From: CAVVXN01 sp963772585
GTDB lineage: Bacteria > Planctomycetota > PLA2 > JAEUHO01
Assembly: GCA_963772585.1 (NCBI GenBank)
Contig: CAVYXV010000007.1
Span: forward strand, 372,001 to 436,000
DNA: 64,000 nucleotides
Reading direction: 5' to 3'
Shown here piece by piece: positions 63,384 to 64,000 of this stretch; position 1 is the stretch's first letter; every line of letters begins with the position of its first letter. Both the position numbers and the translations under genes were made by a program. The notes under the pieces are model-generated. The model did no database searches. It was not told where the DNA came from and saw nothing but the letters and a program-made list of their open reading frames with translations.

Positions 63384-64000
63384 ATGTCCGATTCCATCCA
63401 GCTCGACTCCCCGGCGGACGGGGGCGAGGCCAGGGGAGAGTCCGCGCACGGGCCCTCGCGCGAGCGTGTCCAGGTGGGGTACGCCCACTCGCCGATCGGC
63501 ATGTTCCTGGCCGATCCGGACGGCGTTCTCCGGGACGTCAATCCGGCCTTCTGCGACCTCATGGGGTGCGGGGCCGACGCGCTGGTCGGGGTGAGCCTCA
63601 CGACCCTCCTCGGAGCGGGCGGCACCCGTGATCGGTACCGGGAGGAGCTCGAGCAACTCCTCCAGGGCGCCACGGAGGCCGTGATGGGGGAGTGGCGGCT
63701 CGAGCACGTGCCCCCCGGGTCGTCCAGTTGGCTCCACCTCACGCTGACGCGCCTCCGCGACGAGACGGGGGGGACGCGCTACCTGCTCGGGCAGGCCTTC
63801 GACGCCAGCGACGACCACCGGCGCCGCGAGAGCCTGCTCCGAGCCGTCCACCTCGATCCCCTGACCGGGGTCGCCAACCGGGGCGCCGTGTTGGAGCGAC
63901 TTCGCAGCGAGCTGGCCCGGTCGCGCCGCGCCGCCGACCGCGTGGCGCTCGCCTTCGGGGACCTCGACAACTTCAAGCTGGTGAACGACTCGCTCGGGCA
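63384..64000 (+). CDS. PAS-GGDEF diguanylate cyclase, 5' part, runs off the right edge
   Basis: From the ATG at 63384, 205 codons are open to the window end. Residues 28-140 form a PAS domain (GYAHSPIGMFLADPDGVLRDVNPAFCDLMG; LHLTLTRLRDETGG). The GGDEF domain begins with HLDPLTGVANRGAVLERL, and FGDLDNFKLVNDSLG is its metal-binding strand. The GG(D/E)EF catalytic loop lies outside the window, so activity cannot be confirmed. It would make cyclic di-GMP, opposing the HD-GYP phosphodiesterase at 25474. Confidence 0.85.
   Translation, partial: MSDSIQLDSPADGGEARGESAHGPSRERVQVGYAHSPIGMFLADPDGVLRDVNPAFCDLMGCGADALVGVSLTTLLGAGGTRDRYREELEQLLQGATEAVMGEWRLEHVPPGSSSWLHLTLTRLRDETGGTRYLLGQAFDASDDHRRRESLLRAVHLDPLTGVANRGAVLERLRSELARSRRAADRVALAFGDLDNFKLVNDSLG

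Overview
The window is GC-rich (roughly 70 percent) bacterial chromosome with long open frames on both strands. The gene content suggests a Gram-negative bacterium: a CMP-Kdo synthetase (kdsB) implies lipopolysaccharide, two proteins carry PEP-CTERM sorting tails, and there are several lipoproteins, two octaheme c-type cytochromes and many HEAT, TPR and WD40 proteins. This mix, with WD40/HEAT/multiheme fusions and secreted proteins of unknown role, resembles uncultured Planctomycetota and similar deep-branching environmental lineages. That placement is inference and is not settled by the sequence. No rRNA, tRNA, CRISPR array or intact insertion sequence was seen.

Region 1 (1-17100) is a surface polysaccharide locus. 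It starts with the 5' part of a polyprenyl glycosylphosphotransferase. It holds glycosyltransferases, a flippase, two tandem hexapeptide acyltransferases, a DegT-type aminotransferase and three nucleotide-sugar routes: CDP-4-keto-6-deoxyglucose (rfbF, rfbG), GDP-L-fucose (gmd, fcl) and dTDP-L-rhamnose (rmlA, rmlC, rmlD, rmlB). Many neighbours share 1 to 4 nt stop/start overlaps. The rmlB frame has no stop at its expected end and runs on across an antisense XRE-type regulator.

Region 2 (17100-31500) is mixed. It contains a 1144-residue GlmS-like protein with a large helical insertion, a PEP-CTERM protein, a kinase-like protein fused to an Mrr-type nuclease module with both catalytic centres degenerate, an HD-GYP phosphodiesterase, a pseudopilin and an acyl-CoA mutase large subunit. 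Between them lie gene remnants: a broken HTH gene, a 3' fragment of an HD-GYP gene and a frameshifted VWA fragment.

Region 3 (31600-44400) has a Phd-like antitoxin fused in frame to a VapC-like toxin through a 9-bp tandem repeat, secreted TPR, HEAT and hypothetical proteins, a RluD-type pseudouridine synthase, a hybrid histidine kinase, a Nudix-carboxymuconolactone decarboxylase fusion, and a second PEP-CTERM gene overlapping a LamG-VanZ membrane protein.

Region 4 (44470-51930) is mostly housekeeping and envelope: a SurA/PpiD-like chaperone, a lipoprotein, kdsB, pyrG, a DUF1844 protein, a UDP-GlcNAc 6-dehydrogenase-type enzyme and a GNAT acetyltransferase.

Region 5 (51940-64000) holds a WD40-octaheme-HEAT lipoprotein, a HEAT protein, hemY, a YwiC-like membrane protein coupled to fbp, a second octaheme lipoprotein, and the start of a PAS-GGDEF protein. 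A haem-pathway enzyme lies close to two octaheme proteins, which suggests respiratory or extracellular electron transfer; this link is inferred only from proximity.
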